A stretch of DNA of 64,000 nt. Origin: Paraescarpia echinospica. Its lineage: Eukaryota; Annelida; Polychaeta; Sabellida; Siboglinidae. The DNA lies in assembly GCA_020002185.1 (NCBI GenBank), contig CM034533.1, positions 48,148,346-48,212,345 of the forward strand, written 5' to 3'. Of the stretch, positions 51,772 through 62,499 are shown in pieces. The notes under the pieces were generated by a model. That model was not told the origin of the DNA, did not search any database, and saw only the letters and a program-made list of their open reading frames with translations. Each line of letters begins with the position of its first letter. Position 1 is the first letter of the stretch. The position numbers and the translations under genes are program-made.

Positions 51772-51846
51772 ATGCAATCCGAGACACTGGAATCACTGCT
51801 TGTCATACTCCAGGTATCATCGTCATCAACAGTAGCATTGTCAGAC
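51772..51846 (-). CDS. Foldback-element gene, acidic exon (left arm)
   Basis: 75 nt on the minus strand, between acceptor ACATTTCAG and donor GTGAGT. It encodes SDNATVDDDDTWSMTSSDSS then VSDC, an Asp/Ser-rich segment, phase 1 in and phase 2 out... leaving two bases that complete a codon with the terminal exon. The right arm carries the same exon, same length and splice sites. Function unknown. Confidence 0.5.
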
Positions 51847-52184
51847 CTGAAATGTTATGTAGCGCGTCCCCTAGCGGAAAGAAGTGCACCTAAGCGTCCG
51901 TAGCGCCATCTAGCGTCTCGGGCGGTTAGGGCGGGCAGGACGGGCGGGCAGGCGGGAGGGGGTGGATATGGAGGTTGTGCCTATTGTGCGTGGGCGGGTA
52001 AGTCGGGGGCGGGTATGGAGGTATGTGTATGAATGTGCGTGTATGAAAGAACTAACGAAATACAAGAGTATGCGAGTGCACGCGTATTTTATTGAGGAAA
52101 GATACAAGCGTATAACATGAAACCGTGTTTTATTAAGCGAACATCAAGACTTGTGGGTGAGTGAACACCGCGCCAGAGGTCGTG

Positions 52185-55100
52185 CGCTCTGTACCTCCGT
52201 ACTGTATCTTCAACTGTCCACATACCTTCTGCAACTGCCGCTTGCATGTCGCTCTCTACCTCCTTACTGCCTCTTCAACGGTCCACATACCTTCCGTATC
52301 TCTCGCTTGCATATCGCTCTCTACCTCCTTACTGTATCTTCAACTGTCCACATACCTTATGCATCTCCCGCTTACATATCGCTCTCTACCTCCTTACTGT
52401 ATCTTCAAATGTCCACATACCATCTGCATCTCCCGCTTACATTTTGTTCTGTACCTCCTTATGTGTGTACTGAGCTTGAGCTTGTCTTGTCTCTTCTGGT
52501 GTTTTTCTTTACCTCTTTCTGAGCTAGTTTGTACTGTGCTTAAGCTTGTCTTGTCTCTTCTGGTGTTTTTCTTTACCTTCTTCTCAGCTAGTACTTGCAT
52601 GTCGCTCTCTACCTCCTTACTGTATCTTCAACTGTCCACATACCTTCTGCATCTGCCGCTTGCATGTCGCTCTCTACCTCCTTACTGCCTCTTCAACTGT
52701 CCACATACCTTCTGCATCTCCCACTTGCATGTCGCTCTGTACCTCCTTACTGAATCTTCAACTGTCCACATACCTTCTGCATCTACCGCTTGCATGTCGC
52801 TCTCTACTTCCTTACTGTATCTTCTACTGTCCACATACCTTCTGCATCTCCCACTTGCATGTCGCTCTGTACCTCCTTACTGTATCATCAACTGTCCACA
52901 TACCTTCTGCATCTGCCGCTTGCATATCGCTCTCTACCTCCTTACTGCCTCTTCAACTGTCTACATACCTTCTGCATCTCCCACTTGCATGTCGCTCTGT
53001 ACCTCCTTACTGAATCTTCAACTGTCCACATACCTTCTGCATCTACCGCTTGCATGTCGCTCTCTATTTCCTTACTGTATCTTCTACTGTCCACATACCT
53101 TCTGCATATCCCACTTGCATGTCGCTCTGTACCTCCTTACTGTATCATCAACTGTCCACATACCTTCTGCATCTGCCGCTTGCATATCGCTCTCTACCTC
53201 CTTACTGCCTCTTCAATTGTCTACATACCTTCCGCATATCTCGCTTGCATATCGCTCTCTACCTCCTTACTGTATCTTCAACTGTCCACATACCTTCTGC
53301 ATCTCCCGCTTACATATCGCTCTCTACCTCCTTACTGTATCTTCAAATGTCCACATACCATCTGCATCTCCCGCTTACATTTTGTTCTGTACCTCCTTAC
53401 TGTATCATCAACTGTCCACATACCTTCTGCATCTGCCGCTTGCATGTCGCTCTCTACCTCCTTACTGTATCTTCAACTGTCCACATACCTTCTGCATCTG
53501 CCGCTTCCATGTCGCTCTCTACCTCCTTACTGTATCTTCAACTGTCCACATACCTTGTGCAACTCCCGCTTACATTTTGTTCTGTAACTCCTTATGTGTG
53601 TACTGAGCTTGAGCTTGTCTTGTCTCTTTTGGTGTTTTTCTTTACCTTCTTCTCAGCTAGTGCTTGCATGTCGCTCTCTACCTCCTTACTGTATCTTCAA
53701 CTGTCCACATACCTTCTGCATCTGCCGCTTGCATATCGCTCTCGACCTCCTTACTGCCTCTTCAACTGTCTACATACCTTCCGCATATCTCGCTTGCATA
53801 TCGCTCTCTACCTCCTTACTGTATCTTCAACTGTCCACATACCTTCTGCATCTGCCGCTTGCATATCGCTCTCGACCTCCTTACTGCCTCTTCAACTGTC
53901 TACATACCTTCCGCATATCTCGCTTGCATATCGCTCTCTACCTCCTTACTGTATCTTCAACTGTCCACATACCTTCTGCAACTCCCGCTTGTATGTCGCT
54001 CTCTACCTCCTTACTGTATCTTCAACTGTCCACATACCTTTTGCATCTACCGCTTGCATGTCGCTCTCTACATCCTTACTGTATCTTCAGCTGTCCACAT
54101 ACCTTCTGCATCTGCCGCTTGCATATCGCTCTCGACCTCCTTACTGCCTCTTCAACTGTCTACATACCTTCCGCATATCTCGCTTGCATATCGCTCTCTA
54201 CCTCCTTACTGTATCTTCAACTGTCCACATACCTTCTGCATCTGCCGCTTGCATATCGCTCTGTACCTCCTTACTGCCTCTTCAACTGTCCACATACCTT
54301 CCGCAACTCTCGCTTATATATCGCTTTCTACCTCCTTATTGTATCTTCAACTGTCCACATATTTTCTGCATCTGCCGCTTGCATGTCGCTCTGAACCTCC
54401 TTACTGCCTCTTCAACTGTCCACATCTGTCTACATACCTTCTGCATCTCCCACTTACATATCGCACTCTACCTCCTTACTGTATCTTCAACTGTCCACAT
54501 ACCTTCTGCATCTCCCGTTTGCATGTCGCTCTGTACCTCCTTACTGTATCTTCATCTGTCCACATACCTTCTGCATCTGCCGCTTGCATGTCGCTCTGTA
54601 CCTCCTTACTGCCTCTTCAACTGTCTACATACCTTCTGCATCTCCCGCTTACATATCGCACTCTACCTCCTTACTGTATCTTCAACTGTCCACATATCTT
54701 CTGCATCTCCCGCTTGTATGTCGCTCTGTACCTCCTTACTGTATCTTCATCTGTCCACATACCTTCTGCATCTGCCGCTTGCATGTCGCTCTGTACCTCC
54801 TTACTGTATCTTCAACTGTCCACATACCTTCTGCAACTGCCGCTTGCATGTCGCACTCTACCTCCTTACTGCCTCTTCAACTGTCCACATATGTCTACAT
54901 ACCTTCTGCATCTCCCGCTTACATATCGCACTCTACCTCCTTACTGTATCTTCAACTGTCCACATACCTTCTGCATCTCCCGCTTGCATGTCGCTCTGTA
55001 CCTCCTTACTGTATATTCATCTGTCCACATACCTTCTGCATCTGCCGCTTGCATGTCACTCTGTACCTCCTTACTGCCTCTTCAACTGTCTACATACCTT

Positions 55101-55529
55101 CTGATTCTCCCACTTGCATGTCGCTCTGTACCTCCTTACTGTATCTTCAACTGTCCACATACCTTCTGCAACTCCCGCTTGTATGTCGCTCTCTACCTCC
55201 TTACTGCCTCTTCAACTGTCCACATACCTTCTGCATCTGCCGCTTGCATGTCGCTCTCTATCTACTTACTGCCTCTTCAACTGTCCACATACCTTCTGCA
55301 TCTCCCGCTTACATATCGCTCTCTACATTCTTACTGTATCTTCAACTGTCCAAATACCTTCTGCATCTCCCGCTTGCATGTCGCTCTCTACCTCCTTACT
55401 GTATCTTCAACTGTCCACATACCTTCTGCATCCACCGCTTACATCTTGTTCTGTACCTCCTTATGTGTGTACTGAGCTTGAGCTTGTCTTGTCTCTTCTG
55501 GTGTTTTTCTTTACCTCTTTCTCAGCTAG
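52185..55529. repeat. 65-bp array, inner part of left arm (~50 copies)
   Basis: Units contain CTTCTGCATCTGCCGCTTGC, ATGTCGCTCTCTACCTCCTT and ACTGTATCTTCAACTGTCCA. Three interruptions share a block TGAGCTTGAGCTTGTCTTGT plus TTTTTCTTTACC-TTCTCAGCTAG (about 52465-52590, 53590-53665, 55462-55529). Copies are diverged 5-15% by eye. All three plus frames are largely open (HIPSASAACMSLSTSLL-type), a by-product of the repeat. Confidence 0.95.
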
Positions 55530-56529
55530 NNNNNNNNNNNNNNNNNNNNNNNNNNNNNNNNNNNNNNNNNNNNNNNNNNNNNNNNNNNNNNNNNNNNNNN
55601 NNNNNNNNNNNNNNNNNNNNNNNNNNNNNNNNNNNNNNNNNNNNNNNNNNNNNNNNNNNNNNNNNNNNNNNNNNNNNNNNNNNNNNNNNNNNNNNNNNNN
55701 NNNNNNNNNNNNNNNNNNNNNNNNNNNNNNNNNNNNNNNNNNNNNNNNNNNNNNNNNNNNNNNNNNNNNNNNNNNNNNNNNNNNNNNNNNNNNNNNNNNN
55801 NNNNNNNNNNNNNNNNNNNNNNNNNNNNNNNNNNNNNNNNNNNNNNNNNNNNNNNNNNNNNNNNNNNNNNNNNNNNNNNNNNNNNNNNNNNNNNNNNNNN
55901 NNNNNNNNNNNNNNNNNNNNNNNNNNNNNNNNNNNNNNNNNNNNNNNNNNNNNNNNNNNNNNNNNNNNNNNNNNNNNNNNNNNNNNNNNNNNNNNNNNNN
56001 NNNNNNNNNNNNNNNNNNNNNNNNNNNNNNNNNNNNNNNNNNNNNNNNNNNNNNNNNNNNNNNNNNNNNNNNNNNNNNNNNNNNNNNNNNNNNNNNNNNN
56101 NNNNNNNNNNNNNNNNNNNNNNNNNNNNNNNNNNNNNNNNNNNNNNNNNNNNNNNNNNNNNNNNNNNNNNNNNNNNNNNNNNNNNNNNNNNNNNNNNNNN
56201 NNNNNNNNNNNNNNNNNNNNNNNNNNNNNNNNNNNNNNNNNNNNNNNNNNNNNNNNNNNNNNNNNNNNNNNNNNNNNNNNNNNNNNNNNNNNNNNNNNNN
56301 NNNNNNNNNNNNNNNNNNNNNNNNNNNNNNNNNNNNNNNNNNNNNNNNNNNNNNNNNNNNNNNNNNNNNNNNNNNNNNNNNNNNNNNNNNNNNNNNNNNN
56401 NNNNNNNNNNNNNNNNNNNNNNNNNNNNNNNNNNNNNNNNNNNNNNNNNNNNNNNNNNNNNNNNNNNNNNNNNNNNNNNNNNNNNNNNNNNNNNNNNNNN
56501 NNNNNNNNNNNNNNNNNNNNNNNNNNNNN
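55530..56529. other. Assembly gap (1000 N)
   Basis: Exactly 1000 N, a placeholder length; the true size of the element's centre is unknown. The sequence switches orientation across it. Confidence 1.
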
Positions 56530-59020
56530 GACAGTTGATGGTACAGTAAGGAGGTACAGAGCGACATGCAAGCGGTAGATGCAGAAGGTATGTGGACAGT
56601 TGAAGATACAGTAAGGAGGTAGTGAGCGACATGCAAGCGGTAGATGCAGAAGGTATGTGGACAGTTGAAGATACAGTAAGGAGGTACAGAGCGACATGCA
56701 AGCGGTAGATGCAGAAGGTATGTGGACAGTTGAAGATACAGTAAGGAGGTAGTGAGCGACATGCAAGCGGTAGATGCAGAAGGTATGTGGACAGTTGAAG
56801 ATACAGTAAGGAGGTACAGAGCGACATGCAAGCGGTAGATGCAGAAGGTATGTGGACAGTTGAAGATACAGTAAGGAGGTAGTGAGCGACATGCAAGCGG
56901 TAGATGCAGAAGGTATGTGGACAGTTGAAGATACAGTAAGGAGGTACAGAGCGACATGCAAGCGGTAGATGCAGAAGGTATGTGGACAGTTGAAGATACA
57001 GTAAGGAGGTAGTGAGCGACATGCAAGCGGCAGATGCAGAAGGTATGTGGACAGATGAAGATACAGTAAGGATGTAGTGAGCGACATGCAAGCGGTAGAT
57101 GCAGCAGGTATGTGGACAGTTGAAGATACAGTAATGAAGTAGAGAGCGACATGCAAGTGGGAGATGCAGAAGGTATGTGGACAGTTGAAGAGGCAGTAAG
57201 GAGGTACAGATCGACATGCAAACGGCAGATGCAGAAGGTATGTGGACAGTTGAAGAGGCAGTAAGGAGGTAGAGTGCGACATGCAAGCGGCAGTTGCAGA
57301 AGGTATGTGGACAGTTGAAGATACAGTAAGGAGGTTCAGAGCGACATGCAAGCGGCAGATGCAGAAGGTATGTGGACAGATGAAGATACAGTAAGGAGGT
57401 ACAGAGCGACATACAAGCGGGAGATGCAGAAGGTATGTGGACAGTTGAAGATACAGTAAGGAGGTAGAGTGCGATATGTAAGCGGGAGATGCAGAAGGTA
57501 TGTAGACAGTTGAAGAGGCAGTAAGGAGGTACAGAGCGACATGCAAGCGGCAGATGCAGAAGGTATGTGGACAGATGAAGATACAGTAAGGAGGAACAGA
57601 GCGACATGCAAACGGGAGATGCAGAAGGTATGTGGACAGTTGAAGATACAGTAAGGAGGTAGAGTGCGATATGTAAGTGGGAGATGCAGAAGGTATGTGG
57701 ACAGTTGAAGAGGCAGTAAGGAGGTAGAGAGCGATATGCAAGCGGCAGATGCAGAAGGTATGTGGACAGTTGAAGATACAGTAAGGAGGTAGAGAGCGAC
57801 ATGCAAGCACTAGCTGAGAAGAAGGTAAAGAAAAACACCAAAAGAGACAAGACAAGCTCAAGCACAGTACACACTAGCTCAGAAAGAGGTAAAGAAAAAC
57901 ACTAGAAGAGACAAGACAAGCTCAAGCTCAGTACACACATAAGGAGGTACAGAACAAGATGTAAGCGGGAGATGCACAAGGTATGTGGACAGTTGAAGAT
58001 ACAGTAAGGAGGTAGAGAGCGACATGCAAGCGGCAGATACAGAAGGTATGTGGACAGTTGAAGATACAGTAAGGAGGTAGAGAGCGATATGTAAGCGGGA
58101 GATGCAGAAGGTATGTGGACAGTTGAAGATACAGTAAGGAGGTAGAGAGCGATATGCAAGCGAGATATGCGGAAGGTATGTGGACAGTTGAAGATACAGT
58201 AAGAAGGTGGAGAGCGACATGCAAGTGGGAGATGCAGAAGGTATGTGGACAGTTGAAGATACAGTAAGAAGGTAGAGAGCGACATGCAAGCGGCAGATGC
58301 AGAAGGTATGTGGACAGTTGAAGATACAGTAAGGAGGTAGAGAGCGACATGCAAGCGGGGAGGTAGACAGCGATATGTAAGCGGGAGATGCAGAAGGTAT
58401 GTGAACAGTTGAAGATAGAGTAAGAAGGTAGAGAGCGACATGCAAGCGGGAGATGCAGATGGTATGTGGACAGTTGAAGAGGCAGTAAGTAGGTAGAGAG
58501 CGACATGCAAGCGGCAGATGCAGAAGGTATGTGGACAGTTGAAGATACAGTAAGGAGGTAGAGAGCGACATGCAAGCGGTAGATGCAGAAGGTATGTGGA
58601 CAGTTGAAGATACAGTAAGGAGGTACAGAGCGACATGCAAGTGTGAGATGCAGAAGGTATGTGGACAGTTGAAGAGGCAGTAAGGAGGTAGAGAGCGATA
58701 TGCAAGCAGCAGATGCAGAAGGTATGTGGACAATTGAAGATACAGTGAGAAGGTAGAGAGCGATATGCAAGCGGGAGATGCAGATGGTATGTGGACAGTT
58801 GAAGATACAGTAAGGAGGTAGTGAGCGACATGCAAGCGGCAGATGCAGAAGGTATGTGGACAGTTGAAGATACAGTAAGGAGGTAGAGAGCGATATGCAA
58901 GCGAGAGATACGGAAGGTATGTGGACCGTTGAAGAGGCAGTAAGGAGGTAGAGAGCGACATGCAAGCGGCAGTTGCAGAAGGTATGTGGACAGTTGAAGA
59001 TACAGTACGGAGGTACAGAG
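56530..59020. repeat. 65-bp array, inner part of right arm (~38 copies)
   Basis: Reverse complement of the left array. Near the gap (56530-57060) units alternate strictly between two variants (GGAGGTACAGAGCGACATGC and GGAGGTAGTGAGCGACATGC), a 130-bp higher-order unit of nearly identical copies. The interrupting GCTGAGAA-AAAGAAAAACAC block occurs at 57807-57945. Confidence 0.95.
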
Positions 59021-59348
59021 CGCACGACCTCTGGCGCGGTGTTCACTCACCCACAAGTCTTGATGTTCGCTTAATAAAACACGGTTTCATGTTATACGCT
59101 TGTATCTTTCCTCAATAAAATACGCGTGCACTCGTATACTCTTGTATTTCGTTAGTTCTTTCATACACGCACATTCATACACATACCTCCATACCCGCCC
59201 CCGCACGTACCCGCCCACGCACAATAGGCACAACCTCCATATCCACCCCCTCCCGCCTGCCCGCCCTAACCGCCCGAGTCGCTAGATGGCGCTACGGACG
59301 CTTAGGTGCACTTCTTTCCGCTAGGGGACGCGCTACATAACATTTCAG

Positions 59349-59423
59349 GTCTGACAGTGCTACTGTTGATGACGATGATACCTGGAGTATGACAAGCAGT
59401 GATTCCAGTGTCTCGGATTGCAC
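59349..59423 (+). CDS. Foldback-element gene, acidic exon (right arm)
   Basis: 75 nt between ACATTTCAG and GTGAGT, encoding SDSATVDDDDTWSMTSSDSS then VSDC. One residue differs from the left-arm copy. Same phase and splice sites as the left arm. Confidence 0.5.
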
Positions 59424-59799
59424 GTGAGTGTTCAACGATTATATACATACTTTACTAATACTTATTTATGTTCTACTTACCACGTTTCTCATTATCTTCA
59501 ATGTATATACACAGTCCTTTCCTGTCTATCCATATGCTGACCTCGCCTGCCCTCTTGTCGTTTCGGTTAGCTACGCGGTGTCTGGTTACCGATCGCGTCG
59601 GCAGACATATTCAATGATGATATTGTGTCATAGTCCATTCTTGTCTCTCCCGTCTGCTGTTGACCTAGCTTGCCCTTTTATCGTGTCGGCTACCTACGCG
59701 GTGTCTGGTTACATCACTGGCTTATTCCCACCGGCTGTACTTTGCAATATCATATATGTTTCACCGACAATATTTTAAAAGTTTTCATATATGTTCCAG

Positions 59800-59945
59800 A
59801 GAGGAGGAACTCCGCGACAACCACTACTGTTCGTTCTGCCTCGTGCTACTTGAACTCCTGAGGACACGGGCCCGATTTGACCCCGACCCTGTTCCCTCTC
59901 ACAGGGAATGTCGAAGATTGGGATGCGGCGACCAATGATGTTGAA
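59800..59945 (+). pseudogene. Foldback-element gene, terminal exon (right arm, frameshifted)
   Basis: After acceptor ATATGTTCCAG the frame reads EEELRDNHYCSFCLVLLELL then RTRARFDPDPVPS. Relative to the left arm, five bases (CCGGA) are missing after CCCTCT, shifting the frame near 59900 and giving a different, probably aberrant C-terminus. The intron upstream holds a tandem duplication of a CTACGCGGTGTCTGGTTAC segment. Confidence 0.5.
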
Positions 59946-60556
59946 CGTTAATGTGTTATTAAAACTAATTCCCCTCTGGAAACAGGGGACATTAGTGTGC
60001 GGACCATGATGATGATGAACGCTAATGATTAAAACTAATCAACTTTCAAACTGTGGTGTTTGTCGGTTATTACCTTAGCAATAATTCTTCTTTCATTCAT
60101 ACATATATACTCTTTCGTTTATTCCTCGTTATACACGGTTTATAAACATTATTCACACACACACATCTTTCAGTATACAACATAGGCAGACTTACCTATC
60201 ACTTCGTCAATACATCATTCAGTTTACTTCTTTATCTCTCATGATACACCTTTCATCACCTTTTATAACTTTTCTCTTTGATCTTTCGTTATGACTCTGA
60301 TCTTTCGTTCCTTTCAACACCTTTTAAAACTTTCCTCTTTGATCTTTCGTTATTACACTTTCCTCTTTGGTCTTTCGTTCCTCATATACACAATAGGACT
60401 TCCATGGCTACTCAGGGGCGCTACATACGCTCACACATACGGTCACGTGACTACTCACTTTGCTCAGGGGGGCGGCCGTCGAAACCTCCCTAGTATCGCT
60501 CAAAAATACGGCGAAAACACCACAGGATACCCCTCCAGATGGCCAATGCTACTACT

Positions 60557-60562
60557 GACGCA
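60557..60562 (+). repeat. 6-bp target-site duplication, right copy
   Basis: GACGCA immediately follows the right terminus CTACTACT. Confidence 0.9.
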
Positions 60563-60764
60563 TTTCTAACCGAAACCAAACACGATTTTGCAACGCTACA
60601 ACTTCTACTCGACCTACAGGAAGAAGGATCAGTCAGTAGGTGACTTTGTTGCTGAACTGAAAAATTTGCCCAGAAACTGTGATTTTGGTCCAACAAAGGC
60701 TGGTGCGCAGCTGACTGCCGAATTGTTCCTGGAAGAAAATGTGAGGGACCGGTTATCGGTGTAG
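60563..60764 (+). pseudogene. gag: Gypsy gag, continued
   Basis: Resumes the Gag register of 50417-50652. Contains FYSTYRKKDQSVGDFVAELK and GAQLTAELFLEENVRDRL, matching the F-x-R-x-Q-x-x-x-S-V-x-x-F-V-A-E-L-x-x-L-x-x-x-C-x-(F/Y)-G capsid region. One stop lies just inside the junction and another at 60762-60764, beyond which the nucleocapsid, protease and most of RT are missing. Confidence 0.85.
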
Positions 60765-60771
60765 ATAAAAC

Positions 60772-61032
60772 TACGCTCAGGTTGATAAAGAGGGGTTGGC
60801 CGTCATCAATGGACTGAAGAAGTTTCACCAGTACTTGTGGGGTTGCAAGTTTACTATTGTCACGGACCACAAGCCACTTCTTGGGTTGTTAGGGAAAACG
60901 ACGGCTGTTCCGCAGATGCTGTCTCCACGTACGCAGGGCTGGGCCCTGACACTGGCTGCTTACGAATATCAGATAGTCCACTGTCCGGGCCAAAACATCC
61001 ATCAAGCAGACGCTCTTAGCTGCCCCCGGTAG
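60772..61032 (+). pseudogene. pol: Gypsy RT C-terminus / RNase H fragment
   Basis: Encodes YAQVDKEGLAVINGLKKFHQ, then FTIVTDHKPLLGLLG and YEYQIVHCPGQNIHQADALS, which are the Y-x-x-x-x-K-E-x-L-A-(V/I), F-x-(V/L)-x-T-D-H-K-P-L and (N)xADALS motifs of gypsy RNase H. It starts abruptly a few bases after the gag stop, so an internal deletion joins gag to the end of RT. Stop at 61030-61032. Confidence 0.9.
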
Positions 61033-61079
61033 GTGGCACTCCGAGACATGTACCTGTGCCAGCTGACACGATACTGACA

Positions 61080-61870
61080 GTGCAGTATTTGAACATGTCC
61101 CCAGTCACTGCAAGTGACATACGCCGTGAGACAACATGTGACCCTGTGCTGTCACAAGTCTTCATCAGGACGAAGGATTTTCAAATCACGACGACAACGA
61201 ACGTCTGAAGCCCTACATCCAAAGAAGAGATGAACTCAACATCCATGGTGGCTGTCTCGTGTGGGGTACACGAGTAATCATTCCAAGAGTCTACCGCAAA
61301 GCACTGTTGGAAGAACTGCACAATACATACTCTGAGATCGTGCGCATGAAAGCCATAAGTCGCAGTCTGATGTGGTGGCCAGGTATCGATCAGGACATTG
61401 AGAAAACGGTTAATACCTGTGACATCTGCATGCATAGCTGACCCAGAGCTAGGTCACGACTGCATATCGATTACGCAAGTCCATTCATGAGCAGAATTAT
61501 GCTAGTGGTGATCGATGCCCATTCGAAGTGGATAGACGCTTACCTTACGTCGGACTTCGTCAGCCACGACCATCAGTAAATTGCGACACTCATTCAGTAT
61601 TCATGGCATCCCGGATGTCATCGTCAGTGGCAAATGCCACTGGGTTTGTTAGCGAAGAGTTTCGAGAGTTCTGCCGACACAATGGCATCAAGCACATTAC
61701 AAGCGCGCCCCATCACCCGGCATCAAATGGTCTGGCCGAACGAGCCGTCCGGGTGGTAAAGGAAGGAGTAAAGCGCATGCAAGGAGAGGACTTAGAAACA
61801 TAGCTAGCGCACTTCCATTTCAAATACCGGATTACTCCACGCTCAACAACGGGCAGCCTTCTCTGAACTG
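61080..61870 (+). pseudogene. pol: Gypsy integrase remnant
   Basis: 61259-61441 holds the zinc-binding region ending MWWPGIDQDIEKTVNTCDIC (WWP-D-IE--V--C--C). About 61460-61560 in another frame gives the core start [14 protein letters not shown]. 61630-61800 gives [20 protein letters not shown], then [20 protein letters not shown] with the catalytic Glu. Several frameshifts and stops interrupt it, including TAG at 61801. Confidence 0.9.
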
Positions 61871-62296
61871 TTGATGAATAGACAGTTGGAGACCCGGCTT
61901 CAACTCATTAAGTTAGATGTCGGTATGAGGATCATTGTTATACAGACCAAGCAGAAGGCGACAGATGACCTGCACGGCAAGGTTCGTACTTGCAAGCTGG
62001 GTACCTGGCACAATCGAACAACAGACGGGACCAGTATCCGTCTCGTAAGTGGAACCATCGTTCGTAGACACATCGATCAACTACAACGACGACTGTCGAG
62101 TCGCCAGTTGGCGTCATCGGTGCTGCCTCCACAGATGGAGACATTCCCTGAGTTCGGGGCTGAGTCTCATGAAGAGCCTGAAGCCACTCAACCGCTTGCA
62201 CCGAGTCAGGCAACTGACATTGTGCGTGCTGCAGCCGTAGCAGAGCCTAGACGTTCGACACGATGCAGGAAGCCGTCTGAACGTGTGGACTTATAA
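61871..62296 (+). pseudogene. pol: Gypsy integrase C-terminal domain and tail
   Basis: Begins in LMNRQLETRLQL (the LLMNR-LRTRL motif), runs through a GPY/F-like region with SGTIVRRHIDQLQRR, and ends RRSTRCRKPSERVDL plus TAA-type stop, a common gypsy Pol terminus. The 3' purine tract and LTR follow. Confidence 0.8.
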
Positions 62297-62386
62297 TAGT
62301 TAAAGTAGCATCAGGCTGGCTACCTATCGTGGACCTGTGGGTGTTATTACCGTAATGGGTGTACATCTAACTAAAGTGGGGAGGAA

Positions 62387-62480
62387 TGCTGTGTATCGAA
62401 CAATTTATGCTCCCGCGAGTCTGCTAAGTTCCGTTTTAACTGTAATCACGTTTGACCATGTGGTCGTTAATAAAACACAT
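62387..62480 (+). repeat. 3' LTR remnant of gypsy element
   Basis: Starts TGCTGTGTATCGAACAA after the purine-rich tract, contains CTGTAATCACGTTTGACCAT shared with the 5' copy, and AATAAA at about 62469-62474. The LTR appears truncated by the LINE fragment that follows. Confidence 0.65.
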
Positions 62481-62499
62481 TTTAAGTACACCACAAACA

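Larger units (their letters stand above)
50653..52175. repeat. Left terminal inverted repeat, outer unique part
   Basis: Matches the reverse complement of about 59020-60556 over its whole length, with scattered differences. Contains short direct repeats of ACGAAAGATCAAAGA (50825-50960) and the minus-strand two-exon gene end described separately. Confidence 0.9.
50653..60556. mobile_element. Foldback DNA element with multi-kb inverted arms
   Basis: The left arm begins AGTAGTAGCATTGGCCATCT and the right arm ends with its exact reverse complement; GACGCA flanks both ends. Each arm has an outer unique part of about 1.5 kb and an inner array of 65-bp units. Arms differ by indels and substitutions (for example near 50765 and 60415), so they are not a mirrored assembly copy. 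A 1000-N gap sits at the centre. The 6-bp duplication and 5'-AG terminus resemble Polinton/Maverick ends, and Dada elements also make 6-7-bp duplications; the tandem-repeat arms resemble foldback (TU/FB-type) elements. No transposase, integrase or polymerase is visible outside the gap, so the superfamily is open. Confidence 0.85.
59020..60556. repeat. Right terminal inverted repeat, outer unique part
   Basis: Reverse complement of the left outer arm, ending CCAATGCTACTACT at 60556. Differs by indels, for example extra ACACATACGGT-type sequence near 60435 and a 5-bp loss in the terminal exon. Confidence 0.9.
50240..62480 (+). mobile_element. Degenerate Ty3/gypsy retrotransposon split by a foldback insertion
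   Basis: Order: LTR remnant, gag start (50417-50652), foldback insertion (50653-60556), rest of gag (60563-60764), RNase H end (60772-61032), integrase in several frames (about 61080-61860), C-terminal tail (61871-62296), a purine-rich tract (GTGGGGAGGAA, about 62376-62386) and the 3' LTR remnant. Protease and most of reverse transcriptase are deleted at about 60765. Frameshifts and stops interrupt gag, RNase H and integrase, so the copy cannot encode working proteins. Confidence 0.9.

Noticed and set aside
52151..59056. Long open frames (up to ~780 codons) in the 65-bp arrays, some bridging the N gap
   Set aside because: Products of the repeat in several frames at once; those crossing 55530-56529 translate N as X.
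50653..60556. Inverted arms as an assembly mirror artefact
   Set aside because: Arms differ by many substitutions and indels, and exact 6-bp target duplications flank the whole unit, which a mirrored contig would not produce.
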